A DNA stretch of 64,000 nucleotides from Candidatus Thorarchaeota archaeon (GCA_018238205.1 JABCTV010000002.1:21620-85619); one strand, 5' to 3'. Shown: positions 33,089 through 41,894, counted from the stretch's first letter. A program made the numbers and translations. The notes: generated from the sequence alone by a model not told the origin.

Positions 33089-35374
33089 ATGGCGCGGTCA
33101 TCATACCTCAGTGAGTCCGAGAGTCAAGACTTTAAGGAGAGTATCAATCTTCGCAAGAGATGCAGTCAAGATTCGGGGGACAATGATTTGACGATAGAGA
33201 GTCTCTCAGAGATACCTGGTATTGGAGAAAAAGTCAGGAAAGCATTGGTAGATCACTTCGGTTCTGAAGTTGTAGCCCTCAAAGTGATACAAGACTCACG
33301 AGTAGACCTTGTAGCTGCAGTTCCTGGAATTGGTTCTAGACAAGCTGTCAATCTTGTAAAGGGCGCCTTCGAGCAACAATTCGGTGTCAGTTCTAACATG
33401 ATGCTACGTAGTAGCGATATTCGTAAAATCTACGAAACTGTGTTAGGAATAATGCAGGGTTATGCTAACACAACCTACGCAAAAGACAAATTATTCCTCT
33501 ATTTTCCTCTACCTCCCGAGAAGATGGACATAATCATTGAACGTCAGAAGTATTTTGCTGATGCAGCTGTGATGGCTCACGGGCTAAGTTCCGACCAACG
33601 TGAAATATTGAAGAGATTACTAACTCAAGTTCGGGGGCTCTATAGAAGGGCTAAACCACGACGAATCGAGGGTCGTGTTATAATCACCAACGATGACAAG
33701 GTCTTTGACAAATTAATTACTGAAGGTATTGACAAGTGGTGCCCGGTCTATGTGCTCTCTGACGGTGAGAGTGGAGTTGACTATGCTCAAGGCTATGATC
33801 TCGTGCTCTTCATTTCGCCATTTGGTGCTTTTGATGAGTCCATGGATATGCTAGCTAATGTTGAGATGCTTGGTAAGGACTGGTCCTTTGAAGATCTTTT
33901 ACCAGAACGTACTGTAAGTTTCTATGCTCGCAACTACCGTGTTATTGATGCATCATGTAAGTTAGCTGAGCTATTTAGTAGTCTACCAACCAATGATTCC
34001 ATGACCGAATTCACATCAGGTCTTGATATAGAAGGTCTCAGCAAAGTAGGTTCGATTTTGAAGAATTTGGATGAGAACGGAAACCTAGCCCAAGGAATTG
34101 ATTCTGATATTGATAGATACAGGAACGCAGTGAAAGTATTCCCAACAGCTATCGCCGAAACAGAATCATGGTTAAATGAAGAAATAACCACAAGAATTTC
34201 TAAGAGCCATATCACCCTTGGTGGTCAGCAAATAATCACAATACTTCAGTCTGCAGATATGGATGGTGCTGAAAGTAGTGCACTAAGAAATATGCTGCCT
34301 GCAGAAATTGTTGAAACATTTACTTCTACTATTCAGGAAGCCGAAGACAAACTTGCTCAGATGCTTGGCCTCACTGCCCGAGAAGCAGACTGGGTGACAG
34401 GGATTATCAATGAGGAGATTTCACTTCCTGCCAAGCTTGTTACTACTCAAATTAATGACTTGGAGGATAAGCTAAGACGCCTCTTTGCAGACAAACAATT
34501 CAGCCTAATCAAAAAGATCGCCAATGATCTGGATCGTTTACGAAATGAAGTAATGAAAGCTGTTCAGACCCTTCTCGAATTCGACTTATTCCTCGCTGTT
34601 GGCCTATTTGCTCTTGATTACGAGCTTACAACACCTAAGATATCGATGGAATACACCGGCTTAGGTGTGCAGGGTGCCACCAATATGTTTCTCGCTGAGA
34701 GTTTCCTAAAAGGAAAGCATGGAAAAGTTCAACCAATTGATTACTGCATTGGAAAAACACCGTTCCAACCTGAAGGAACAAATGGAGAGAACTGTGCTTT
34801 AATCTCTGGGGCTAATAGTGGTGGTAAGACAACCATAATTCAGACATTAGCTCAGGTTGTTACAATGGCACAATCTGGCTTCCCTGTACCTGCAAAGCAA
34901 GCTTACGTTCCAGTATTTGAGGAACTATACTTCTTCTATAAGAGTCGAGGGATGGTCAGTGCAGGAGCATTTGAAACAACGCTCAAACAGTTTGCAGAGA
35001 TTGTTGTATCTGAAAAATCAAAGCTTGCGCTCTTTGATGAAATTGAAGCTATAACAGAACCCGGAAGCGCAGCTAATGTAATCGCTGGTCTAATTGAAAT
35101 ACTTCAGAGCGACCCTCGAACATCAACTGTAATCTGTAGCCATCTAGCCAGGGAGATTCAAGAAGTGACAACAGTTCCTATACGGATTGATGGAATTGAG
35201 GCTCGTGGATTAGATGAGAATCTTGATCTGATTGTGGATAGAACACCCTGTTTTGGCAAGCTTGCCAGAAGCACTCCCGAACTTATAGTTGAGAGGCTCT
35301 CAAAGCTAACCAAAGGTCCCAAGAAGGCTGTCTATGAAAAGATACTTGAGAACCTCAATAGAATAAGAGAGTGA
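33089..35374 (+). CDS. Archaeal MutS-like ATPase with N-terminal HhH domain
   Basis: A 761-residue protein. Residues about 30-95 contain two helix-hairpin-helix motifs (LSEIPGIGEKVRKAL and AAVPGIGSRQAVNLV), typical of non-specific DNA binding. A long coiled region follows, then a MutS-type ABC ATPase at the C-terminus: Walker A GANSGGKT (574-581) and the Walker B/D-loop region KLALFDEIEAITEPGSAA. The Smr nuclease domain of MutS2 is absent. It belongs to the archaeal MutS2-like family whose role (recombination or repair) is not settled. The downstream phosphoesterase overlaps its last four bases. Confidence 0.85.
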   Translation: MARSSYLSESESQDFKESINLRKRCSQDSGDNDLTIESLSEIPGIGEKVRKALVDHFGSEVVALKVIQDSRVDLVAAVPGIGSRQAVNLVKGAFEQQFGVSSNMMLRSSDIRKIYETVLGIMQGYANTTYAKDKLFLYFPLPPEKMDIIIERQKYFADAAVMAHGLSSDQREILKRLLTQVRGLYRRAKPRRIEGRVIITNDDKVFDKLITEGIDKWCPVYVLSDGESGVDYAQGYDLVLFISPFGAFDESMDMLANVEMLGKDWSFEDLLPERTVSFYARNYRVIDASCKLAELFSSLPTNDSMTEFTSGLDIEGLSKVGSILKNLDENGNLAQGIDSDIDRYRNAVKVFPTAIAETESWLNEEITTRISKSHITLGGQQIITILQSADMDGAESSALRNMLPAEIVETFTSTIQEAEDKLAQMLGLTAREADWVTGIINEEISLPAKLVTTQINDLEDKLRRLFADKQFSLIKKIANDLDRLRNEVMKAVQTLLEFDLFLAVGLFALDYELTTPKISMEYTGLGVQGATNMFLAESFLKGKHGKVQPIDYCIGKTPFQPEGTNGENCALISGANSGGKTTIIQTLAQVVTMAQSGFPVPAKQAYVPVFEELYFFYKSRGMVSAGAFETTLKQFAEIVVSEKSKLALFDEIEAITEPGSAANVIAGLIEILQSDPRTSTVICSHLAREIQEVTTVPIRIDGIEARGLDENLDLIVDRTPCFGKLARSTPELIVERLSKLTKGPKKAVYEKILENLNRIRE

Positions 35375-35952
35375 TGACTCACAGAGTATTGGTATTTGGT
35401 GATACACACATTCCATCCCGTAGGGATTCAATTCCAGAAGAGTTCTATAAACACATCAAAGAAAATGTGTATGATTTAGCTCTCATCACAGGCGACCTCA
35501 TACGAGAATCTGACATGAGAGCTGCTTTGCCGCCTCTACCAAGAAGCTTCATTGTGGTTGGAAATATGGACTATGGCAGTTCATACAATTTTCATGAACA
35601 AGTACAACTTGATGATTTCAAACTCCTTCTTATACATGGAACTCAATTACGCCCTCGGGGAAGCATCGAGCAATTGGGGGAGATTCTACACCAAATCGGT
35701 GGAGATGTTGCAGTTCATGGTCATACCCACAAAGCTGCTATTGATTTGTACAAAGACAGGTTATTTCTCAATCCTGGAACGATATCAGGAGCAACTGGAG
35801 GGTGGGGTGGTCGAGCCGATGCAAGTTTTATAGAACTTGAGGTTCAAAGTAGTGAGATGAAAGTCACACTCCACCAGACTGACTGGCGAGTAGTCAAGAT
35901 ATCTGAGATACAGTTCTTGAAACAGGATGACGTAATTATTAGAAAGTCCTGA
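35371..35952 (+). CDS. YfcE/MJ0936-type metallophosphoesterase
   Basis: A 193-residue two-metal phosphodiesterase. Metal ligands appear in order: GDTHIP, ITGDLI, GNMDY (GNxD in place of GNCD), LIHGTQL and HGHTHKA. The ATG overlaps the stop codon of the MutS-like gene (ATGA), so the two are coupled. MJ0936 acts on phosphodiesters in vitro; the natural substrate is unknown. Confidence 0.9.
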   Translation: MMTHRVLVFGDTHIPSRRDSIPEEFYKHIKENVYDLALITGDLIRESDMRAALPPLPRSFIVVGNMDYGSSYNFHEQVQLDDFKLLLIHGTQLRPRGSIEQLGEILHQIGGDVAVHGHTHKAAIDLYKDRLFLNPGTISGATGGWGGRADASFIELEVQSSEMKVTLHQTDWRVVKISEIQFLKQDDVIIRKS

Positions 35953-35964
35953 AAATTCGATTGT

Positions 35965-36570
35965 TCAATATGTTCCCCAAGGATCCGGACTGACCAGCCG
36001 TAGATAGATTTTCTTCAAAACATTAGAGCTCTCCAGTAATGCTGCTTGTAATGTGGTTTCTTTATCCACGTTAACTTTCTTTGATTTCAAACCAATAAGC
36101 CTCCCCAAAATCCCTTTGGATGAATCACCCTTCAGAGAAACTTTTACTGGAATTACGCCCATAACATCCTCCTCTGGGAAGATGTCTCGAGTGAATTTTA
36201 AATCCTTGAAGAATAGAGCAAGTGTTTCCTTAACTGCAGTTTTCTCTTTCGTATTTGTTCGGAGTTCACTCACAATCTTAAGAGCACGTTTTCTCAGATG
36301 ATCCGCAACAACAGATTGTACTTGCTCTGCTAGTGCTCGATCCATAGCACATGCAATTCCGATGTTTATCATGAGGATACGTATTCTGTCCAGCATTACT
36401 CCAACATCTGCACCCACGATAGATTTTCCTCTCATAGAAGCTAACCAATCCTCATAGGCTGCACTCACACTACGCAAGTCATCCTCTTCAGAGAACTGAT
36501 CCAACTCCTCTGGAGGAAGCAGTGTACACCAAACAGCCATTGAAACGTTGTCTATATCATTGGGTGCCAT
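35965..36570 (-). CDS. Hypothetical protein, mostly helical
   Basis: A 201-residue soluble protein not assigned to a family. The middle (about 50-135) is predicted helical with alternating charged and hydrophobic residues. The C-terminal part holds a basic, glycine-rich segment (GDSSKGILGRLIGLKSKKVNVDKE). No catalytic motif was seen. It is convergent with the phosphoesterase gene and divergent from a small TIGR04076 protein. Confidence 0.7.
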   Translation of the reverse strand: MAPNDIDNVSMAVWCTLLPPEELDQFSEEDDLRSVSAAYEDWLASMRGKSIVGADVGVMLDRIRILMINIGIACAMDRALAEQVQSVVADHLRKRALKIVSELRTNTKEKTAVKETLALFFKDLKFTRDIFPEEDVMGVIPVKVSLKGDSSKGILGRLIGLKSKKVNVDKETTLQAALLESSNVLKKIYLRLVSPDPWGTY

Positions 36571-36680
36571 GTTTACTTCTCGTTCTCATCTGTTTTCAGT
36601 ATTGCTCGTCTGAGTATTGCTTGAGACACTCCTTTCTAATACTCATATGACTGATATTTACCTACAAATTGGTGAAAAAA

Positions 36681-36956
36681 ATGCCAAAATACAAAGTAAA
36701 GATTGAGGTCATAGATATCCTAAATGACGGTGAATGTTCAATGGGACAGAAGATTGGAGATGTCTTTGAGTATCCAGAAGATCGTGGGAAGATGTGTCCA
36801 AGTTCGTTTTATGTTCTCTATCCTTGGATAATGGTTATACTCTCTGGAGGAAGCTTTGCTGAGGAAGGCGATGGAAGTGATTTTATGACGACTGGTTGTC
36901 CTGATTACAAACATCAGGTTGTGTACAAGATATCGCGAACCGTTATTGAAGAATAA
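36681..36956 (+). CDS. TIGR04076-family small protein
   Basis: A 91-residue protein with the pattern YKVKIEVIDILNDGECSMGQKIGDVFEY, CPSSFYVLYPWIMVILSGG, and a final TGCPDYKHQVVYKI. These match the TIGR04076 family of unknown function, found in archaea and anaerobic bacteria. Four conserved-looking cysteines suggest a metal or redox role, but no function is established. The ATG at 36681 is chosen because GGTGA lies five to six bases before it; a GTG at 36669 is also in frame. Confidence 0.75.
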   Translation: MPKYKVKIEVIDILNDGECSMGQKIGDVFEYPEDRGKMCPSSFYVLYPWIMVILSGGSFAEEGDGSDFMTTGCPDYKHQVVYKISRTVIEE

Positions 36957-37029
36957 TTCAGTCATGTAACAGCAAGTAGCTTTTTACTCATAATGCATTG
37001 CTAGACAAGGACCAGAGGCAATACTAACA

Positions 37030-37509
37030 ATGATGAAAAATCCCCATAAACCGCGAAAAATATTGAGAATCGTTTGTATTCTGTTTGTAGCTGTTGGTCT
37101 TATTTCCGCTCTTCCTATGAATGTCATGGGACAGGATACTTTGTCATTCTCATTGGATCGTAACGTGGGGATGGGTTTTGGTAGTTACATAAGTGGCACA
37201 TTCAGCCTGCATGGAACAGGACCTGATACAATTCAGAATATTTCTGTTTATTTCAATGAGGTTGAGGTTCATTTCGTCACTGTAAATACCTTTAGCTGGC
37301 AGTTCAATACTGGAAATTATGAGAGCGGCGCTACGAATATTACACTCATGGGAATTGATGAATTTGGTACCCCACATTTTGCTAGTCGGACGGTTGTATT
37401 CATTGGTGACGCACTGAACAATATAATCTACATTGGAATTTTTGCTCTTGTAGGCGTTCTCTGTCTTGCCAAGTATGGACCCCAACTTATGCGTCTAAGA
37501 AAGAAGTAA
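37030..37509 (+). CDS. Predicted membrane-anchored secreted protein
   Basis: A 159-residue protein with an N-terminal signal (residues about 10-36), an Ig-like beta-rich extracellular part with possible N-glycosylation sequons (NIS, NIT), and a C-terminal membrane helix (residues about 132-150) followed by a basic tail. It looks like a small cell-surface adhesive or structural protein. No family assigned. The next gene also encodes a surface protein on the same strand. Confidence 0.7.
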   Translation: MMKNPHKPRKILRIVCILFVAVGLISALPMNVMGQDTLSFSLDRNVGMGFGSYISGTFSLHGTGPDTIQNISVYFNEVEVHFVTVNTFSWQFNTGNYESGATNITLMGIDEFGTPHFASRTVVFIGDALNNIIYIGIFALVGVLCLAKYGPQLMRLRKK

Positions 37510-37582
37510 CAAAACGGTATTGTCCTTATGCACACATCAAAGTTAATGTGCAGATGGTGCACTTGTATATGTGGGATAAATC

Positions 37583-38683
37583 GTGGCGAGAGGTAAGAAT
37601 AAATCTGGAACCACATCTCATGCATTGTTACTACTTTGCGGTGTACTCGTAATCTCCTTCTATTTTCTCATGCCCAGTTTTCACTTCAGTGGAAACCCTA
37701 TGATGGTAACTAATGACCACTCATTCACACTCTCTGAGGATTCGCCAACATATACATACAGAATCTCAGCTCCCATGATTGGCATATCATCTCTCCAAAC
37801 CAATGACTCCCCAGTAAATATAGTTGTACGAGATCAGAATCAAGTAATTTTCAATGCGACAAATATCAAAGTCATCTCTGACTATTACATCGAAATCCCA
37901 AGATCTGGACTAGAGTATAACTGGTGGATAGAAATCGTTCGACAAGATACTGATGTTTCCGTTGATATTACTACACATTTTTGGGCCAGCGTGGTACCCA
38001 TTGTGATGCCCTTGGCACCACCAATTTGGGCTATTCCACTTGGAATCGGATTAGTAATCTATGCAATCTATTTGATGTTCAATACGTACCTTGGTATTAC
38101 TTCTGACAAAATGAAAGGTGCAAAATTTCTAGTAGTAGTCCTACTACTGCTTCTTGGCTCTTTATTCTGCTATCCCCTAACAAAAGGTGCAATTGATGGA
38201 GATTTCATACCTGTAAGTACGCTCACATCTCTTCCAGATGAAACCTATCAGTTTACACTGAATGGAACTCATCCCAATTCATCGATTGATCTCTCTCTCT
38301 TGTATCCTGAAGAGGTTTCATCAGTATCCTTCAATATACACTCGATGATTTCCAGTGAGTACCCCCTTCAACTATCGATTATTGTTGACAATACCTACAA
38401 TCTTACTCTGGAAGAAGAGTCCAATACCGGTGATTGGTTGATTATAATACCAACTAACTCCAATTCAACTTCTATAGTTAGTTTTGAAAGAATTGATACA
38501 GATCTAGATATCGAGATTAGCGTTGAAACTGAATATAGAATTCTAGTTCTCAGACAAAACATCGCAATACCTGCAATATTAGGAATTCTGGGTGTTAATG
38601 CTATCGTTATTGGAATCTATTTTGCGACCAGAATCGACAGGTATTTAGCTGATGAACTCGCCAATTTGGGCAATCTGGTGTAG
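37583..38683 (+). CDS. Predicted multi-pass surface membrane protein
   Basis: A 366-residue protein starting with GTG. An N-terminal hydrophobic helix (residues about 12-33), an extracellular beta-rich domain, two helices near 140-200, a second extracellular beta-rich domain with several sequons (NGT, NLT, NST), and a last helix near 335-355 can be seen. The two outer domains look alike in pattern (TLSEDSPTYTYRIS against SLPDETYQFTLNG), suggesting an internal duplication. No family was recognised. It lies 73 bases after another surface protein and may be co-expressed. Confidence 0.7.
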   Translation: MARGKNKSGTTSHALLLLCGVLVISFYFLMPSFHFSGNPMMVTNDHSFTLSEDSPTYTYRISAPMIGISSLQTNDSPVNIVVRDQNQVIFNATNIKVISDYYIEIPRSGLEYNWWIEIVRQDTDVSVDITTHFWASVVPIVMPLAPPIWAIPLGIGLVIYAIYLMFNTYLGITSDKMKGAKFLVVVLLLLLGSLFCYPLTKGAIDGDFIPVSTLTSLPDETYQFTLNGTHPNSSIDLSLLYPEEVSSVSFNIHSMISSEYPLQLSIIVDNTYNLTLEEESNTGDWLIIIPTNSNSTSIVSFERIDTDLDIEISVETEYRILVLRQNIAIPAILGILGVNAIVIGIYFATRIDRYLADELANLGNLV

Positions 38684-38822
38684 GTTAGCAATCTCTCCCA
38701 ATCACCAATAATAACCATCCAATCTTCATTCAATGCAATCTCAACTACCCATTTTCTACTATTACAATCCAGAACATCGGAGGTATAATCTGGATGTTAG
38801 AGTGGTAATTGTGGTTTCATGA

Positions 38823-39824
38823 TTACCAACCAGACATCTCAATCCGGACAATGTTGTCGAGAAAGAAACCTCCAGCAGTGACAAGTTTGAGAGGCCATTC
38901 TGGAGAAACTAACAGCATCTCGTCTGTCCACCCTGCAAGAATTATGTTGTTATTAAAGGCCATTTCATAAGATGTGAAATTGAGATGAGATCCTGTACCA
39001 GACCAAACGGTGACAGTATAGTTTGTCGATACGAGACTATTATTGAAACTGTAATGGATGTCTTCTCCGCCGTCCATTGATGAGATAATTGTCCAGAGAG
39101 CCACACCAGCATAGAGGACATCATTCAGTGTGATGTTTTTCCTGTGATGAGGACATGAACCTAGGGAATAGTAGACATCATGTGTCATATTCAATGAGAT
39201 GACTCCCTTCAGCTCCAAATCCCATGGTGCAGTTTCATCAATCACCGAAATCTCTTGGACAAATTTAGGCCAGCTATGTCCAGCAGATAGGTAATCACCA
39301 TCTGGAAATAATACCAATCGCAGAGGACCACCGGTTTCATTAGTTAGTTGTTCTCCATTCTGCATATAACCTAAGACCATTGTGAAGTTTCGAGGACCAA
39401 TCGGTTCACCAGTGGATATGTTGTATGCCTCAAAGGAACCCTGCATCTCTCCCATCGTGAAGTATGTAATATAACCATCACTGCTTAAAATCTGTAGACT
39501 GTAATTTACAGGTAGATTGTCAGTTAAGGATAGTAGATGCACAAGTGGAATACCAGTCCAGTTTGAAGGCTCCACAATGACGGAAGGATTAGTTCCTGTC
39601 TTTACAAATCCTGTATAACCAGTGATGCTCAGTAGGTTAGTCAAATCATCTATTGTGTAATTGGTGGAGGAATCGCGCACATTGACTGTGAGAACGGTAA
39701 CGAGTTCACTTTGGTTTTGTGGCTGTAAAATGAAGACAACTGTGAGAGAAGCAATGATTACTATCACAATAGCAGTAACTGCAAGAACTGTTCTTCGATT
39801 AAGATTGTTAGCCATATTCATCAC
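38823..39824 (-). CDS. Secreted protein with molybdopterin-oxidoreductase-like fold
   Basis: A 333-residue protein with a lipidation-free signal or anchor (residues about 12-33). Residues about 60-205 resemble the sulfite-oxidase-type domain (WTGIPLVHLLSL, LQILSSDGYITYF, GGPLRLVLFPDGD). The domain normally holds a cofactor cysteine; the only cysteine seen, CPHH at about 215, is in the second repeat of the fold, so cofactor binding is doubtful. It is likely a binding version of the fold at the cell surface. It is convergent with the surface-protein genes. Confidence 0.65.
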   Translation of the reverse strand: MMNMANNLNRRTVLAVTAIVIVIIASLTVVFILQPQNQSELVTVLTVNVRDSSTNYTIDDLTNLLSITGYTGFVKTGTNPSVIVEPSNWTGIPLVHLLSLTDNLPVNYSLQILSSDGYITYFTMGEMQGSFEAYNISTGEPIGPRNFTMVLGYMQNGEQLTNETGGPLRLVLFPDGDYLSAGHSWPKFVQEISVIDETAPWDLELKGVISLNMTHDVYYSLGSCPHHRKNITLNDVLYAGVALWTIISSMDGGEDIHYSFNNSLVSTNYTVTVWSGTGSHLNFTSYEMAFNNNIILAGWTDEMLLVSPEWPLKLVTAGGFFLDNIVRIEMSGW

Positions 39825-39912
39825 CGATATGTTTCATTGTACATTTCGGTCGGATTAAAATATCTTCGGGTGTTAATCAATTATAGGAAAAAGAAAAATT
39901 AACTATAGTGAA

Positions 39913-40080
39913 TGGCGCCACCGGTAGGGCTTGAACCTACGACCAACAACTATCTGGCTCTCAGCTACCTACTGAGAGGTAACAGGCTTAAGCGGCATGA
40001 CGCAATGCGCGTCTAAAAGCTGTCGCTTTAGGTGCGAAGTCCCCAAAGGAACATCACGCTACCAACTGAGCCACGGTGGC
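39913..40080 (-). tRNA. tRNA-Lys(TTT), with three apparent introns
   Basis: On the minus strand GCCACCG (from 40080) pairs perfectly with CGGTGGC, followed by G and an encoded CCA. The T arm GTAGG-TTCAAGC-CCTAC is intact. The remainder is 168 bases long instead of about 76, and a cloverleaf forms only if three blocks are removed. The first lies in the D stem after GTAG and before AGCGACAG (about 31 bases). The second follows CTTTTA in the anticodon loop and contains the hairpin GACGC-GCATT-GCGTC. The third is in the variable loop and contains CTCTCAG/CTGAGAG. TTT in CTTTTA suggests lysine, but the anticodon stem leaves one position unresolved, so exact splice sites are open. Confidence 0.7.
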
Positions 40081-40107
40081 TTATTATCGGTTTCGCCCGA
40101 GATTACA

Positions 40108-40120
40108 ATATTAACGTTGC
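40108..40120 (-). promoter_or_regulatory. TATA-containing element shared with tRNA-Met
   Basis: The 13-base sequence ATATTAACGTTGC (plus-strand reading) lies 28 bases before the tRNA-Lys 5' end. The identical sequence occurs before the tRNA-Met gene at 41882-41894. Its AT-rich half suits a TATA box and the other half a recognition element. Confidence 0.5.
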
Positions 40121-40163
40121 TGTTTGTAGTAATAATCATGGGATTTGGGAGCGTACATCTGAT

Positions 40164-40478
40164 ATGAAAGAAGTAGATCTTAATGCAATCATTCTTGATT
40201 TCCTTCATTCTGAAACTGGGTGGGGAAATCCATTACGTCCTAATTGTGAGTTTGAGGATTTGACACTAGGTGAGATAGAAAGACTTCACGATGATAAAAT
40301 CAGAGTTATGTTCAGATATCTTTTCGATGAAGATGGTTTCTCTCAATATGACAAAACACATGTTCTTGATGGTGAGGTAACTATCGAAGTTTCAGGCGAA
40401 ATAAACGTGTTTGTTCTCAAGGAAATTCACACAGGTATAGCTGTAAATATTTCACCATATAGACCACAAAGTCCTTGA
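40164..40478 (+). CDS. Hypothetical protein, about 104 residues
   Basis: A soluble, acidic protein not assigned to a family. It contains LNAIILDFLHSETGWGNPLRP near the start and a beta-rich C-terminal half. The frame is open far upstream, but that part reads antisense through the tRNA-Lys gene, so the first ATG clear of the tRNA (40164) is taken. No ribosome-binding site is strong. It may share a transcript with the following small membrane protein. Confidence 0.55.
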   Translation: MKEVDLNAIILDFLHSETGWGNPLRPNCEFEDLTLGEIERLHDDKIRVMFRYLFDEDGFSQYDKTHVLDGEVTIEVSGEINVFVLKEIHTGIAVNISPYRPQSP

Positions 40479-40515
40479 GAACTCTAACTCTTGATTATTG
40501 GGACGTGAATTTACC

Positions 40516-40713
40516 ATGAGTTCATTCTGGGATGATCTTCCAAGAGGTGCATCAATCTGCTTGATTGTGTTTGTTGGTGCGGTCATTATCCTAACTGGCT
40601 TAATTTTACAGAGATTCCTTCCTGGAGCTGCAAGTATTGCATTCTTTTTCATGGTAGTCTTGTTTGCTGTTTTCATCTGTATTTATGGTATCAAACGAGG
40701 AGCGCTTAGCTAA
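40516..40713 (+). CDS. Small membrane protein with two helices
   Basis: A 65-residue protein with two hydrophobic helices (about 14-37 and 41-60), a short acidic N-terminus (MSSFWDDLPRG) and a basic tail. A TTG six codons upstream is possible, but the ATG is better supported by family-free length and spacing. No family is recognised. It ends one base before the convergent ZIP gene. Confidence 0.55.
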   Translation: MSSFWDDLPRGASICLIVFVGAVIILTGLILQRFLPGAASIAFFFMVVLFAVFICIYGIKRGALS

Positions 40714-40714
40714 T

Positions 40715-41515
40715 CTATCCCGCTCCAAACAAGAATGAAAATACATTATCAAGGATCATCATGATGAAGAAACCAATCATCAACCCCCACGTCGCGAGTC
40801 GTTCATTGCCACCAGAATGACTCTCCGGAACCATCTCATCCCCAACAACGAATATCATTGCTCCTGCGGCGAAAGCTAGTCCATAGGGAAGAAGTCCTAC
40901 TGCAAAAGTTACTACAGAAACTCCAATCAATCCGCCAATTGGTTCTACAAGACCTGTCAGTGTTGCCAGTCCTACTGCATATTTTCTTGAGTAACCTTCT
41001 CTTACCAATGGTGCTGCAACTGCAAGTCCCTCTGGTATATTCTGTAATCCAATTGCTACAGCCACAGACATTCCAGTCATAATATCCCCCCCACCAAACG
41101 ACACACCCACTGCAAGCCCCTCTGGAAAGTTGTGTATCGTTATCGCAATGACAAGAAGCCATACTCTGCCTAAGTCTGATGAAGGACCTTCAGCCCCCTT
41201 CTGAAAGTGTTCATGTGGCAAGTATTTGTCAGTCATATGAACAAACAAAGCTCCTAGCAAGAACCCTGCTCCTACTATTGTAAATACTCCAGTCCAGCCC
41301 GCATCAACTACAGCCTGTTCTTGAAAAGCAGGGACAAGCAGACTAAATGCTGAGGCTGCCAACATTACTCCTGCAGCAAAACCAAGCATCAGATCTAATG
41401 ATCTTCTACTGAAATCTTTCTTCAAAAGGATTGGTAGAGCGCCTAAACCTGTTGCTAGGCCAGCCAAGAGACTTGCCAGAAGTCCCATTGAGATTGGATC
41501 TGAAAAGAGCTGCAT
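40715..41515 (-). CDS. ZIP-family metal transporter
   Basis: A 266-residue protein with eight predicted helices. Helix 4 carries HNFPEGLAVGVSFGGG and helix 5 QNIPEGLAVAAPLVREG, the histidine-glutamate metal path of ZIP proteins. This family takes up zinc or iron (GufA-like length). The loop between helices 3 and 4 holds His-rich HMTDKYLPHEHFQKG. No regulator is adjacent. Confidence 0.92.
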   Translation of the reverse strand: MQLFSDPISMGLLASLLAGLATGLGALPILLKKDFSRRSLDLMLGFAAGVMLAASAFSLLVPAFQEQAVVDAGWTGVFTIVGAGFLLGALFVHMTDKYLPHEHFQKGAEGPSSDLGRVWLLVIAITIHNFPEGLAVGVSFGGGDIMTGMSVAVAIGLQNIPEGLAVAAPLVREGYSRKYAVGLATLTGLVEPIGGLIGVSVVTFAVGLLPYGLAFAAGAMIFVVGDEMVPESHSGGNERLATWGLMIGFFIMMILDNVFSFLFGAG

Positions 41516-41766
41516 GGTGGTTGCCTCGAATAGAATATGATATCCGTTGTAGTATAAGGCCGTTACTGTAGAGGGCTACTGCTCAAATAAGAAATAGTTG
41601 GCCTCATAGTGAGGCCAGAAAAAAGAACAAATTGGGGGTGGATGCGGCATTTCTTAACGAATTCTCACTTAAGTTCCTCCAAATACTTCATCTTCAAGAT
41701 AATATAGATATGATACCTTATTAGCTCCTATCTCGGAAGTATCGAGCTAGAATCTTCAAGAATGAG
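41516..41766. other. Intergenic stretch with a strong hairpin
   Basis: Between the ZIP gene and tRNA-Met, GGCCTCA-TAG-TGAGGCC (41600-41616) is a perfect 7-bp hairpin. It has A-rich sequence on its right, so on the minus strand a T-run precedes rather than follows it. It is not a standard terminator for either neighbour. No ORF is convincing. Confidence 0.4.
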
Positions 41767-41843
41767 TGGTGGGCCCGGGGAGATTTGGACTCCCGACCGA
41801 CAGGTTATGAGCCTGCTGCTCTACCAAGCTGAGCTACGGGCCC
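41767..41843 (-). tRNA. tRNA-Met(CAT), intronless
   Basis: A complete 77-base cloverleaf on the minus strand: GGGCCCG/CGGGCCC acceptor, discriminator A, encoded CCA. The D arm is GCTC/GAGC. The anticodon loop is CTCATAA in stem GCAGG/CCTGT, and the T loop TCCAAAT is in stem GGGAG/CTCCC. CAT could also be the precursor of tRNA-Ile2 (agmatidine-modified); the initiator is excluded because it lacks the AGC...-type start. Elongator Met is the first choice. Confidence 0.93.
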
Positions 41844-41881
41844 TTGAAGGTGCTTGGCAAGGCATGTCCGTTTACTTTGAG

Positions 41882-41894
41882 ATATTAACGTTGC
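41882..41894 (-). promoter_or_regulatory. Promoter element of tRNA-Met
   Basis: Identical in 13 bases to the element before tRNA-Lys(TTT). It begins 39 bases before the 5' end of tRNA-Met, so the primary transcript would carry a short leader. Confidence 0.45.

Noticed and set aside
40032-40163. A longer N-terminus for the hypothetical gene at 40164, reaching back to 40032
   Set aside because: The extra codons read antisense through the tRNA-Lys(TTT) gene and its promoter, so the open frame there is a side effect of the tRNA sequence.
41600-41616. The perfect hairpin before tRNA-Met as a terminator
   Set aside because: The T-rich side is upstream of the hairpin on the minus strand and no T-run follows on the plus strand, so it does not fit a terminator for either neighbour.
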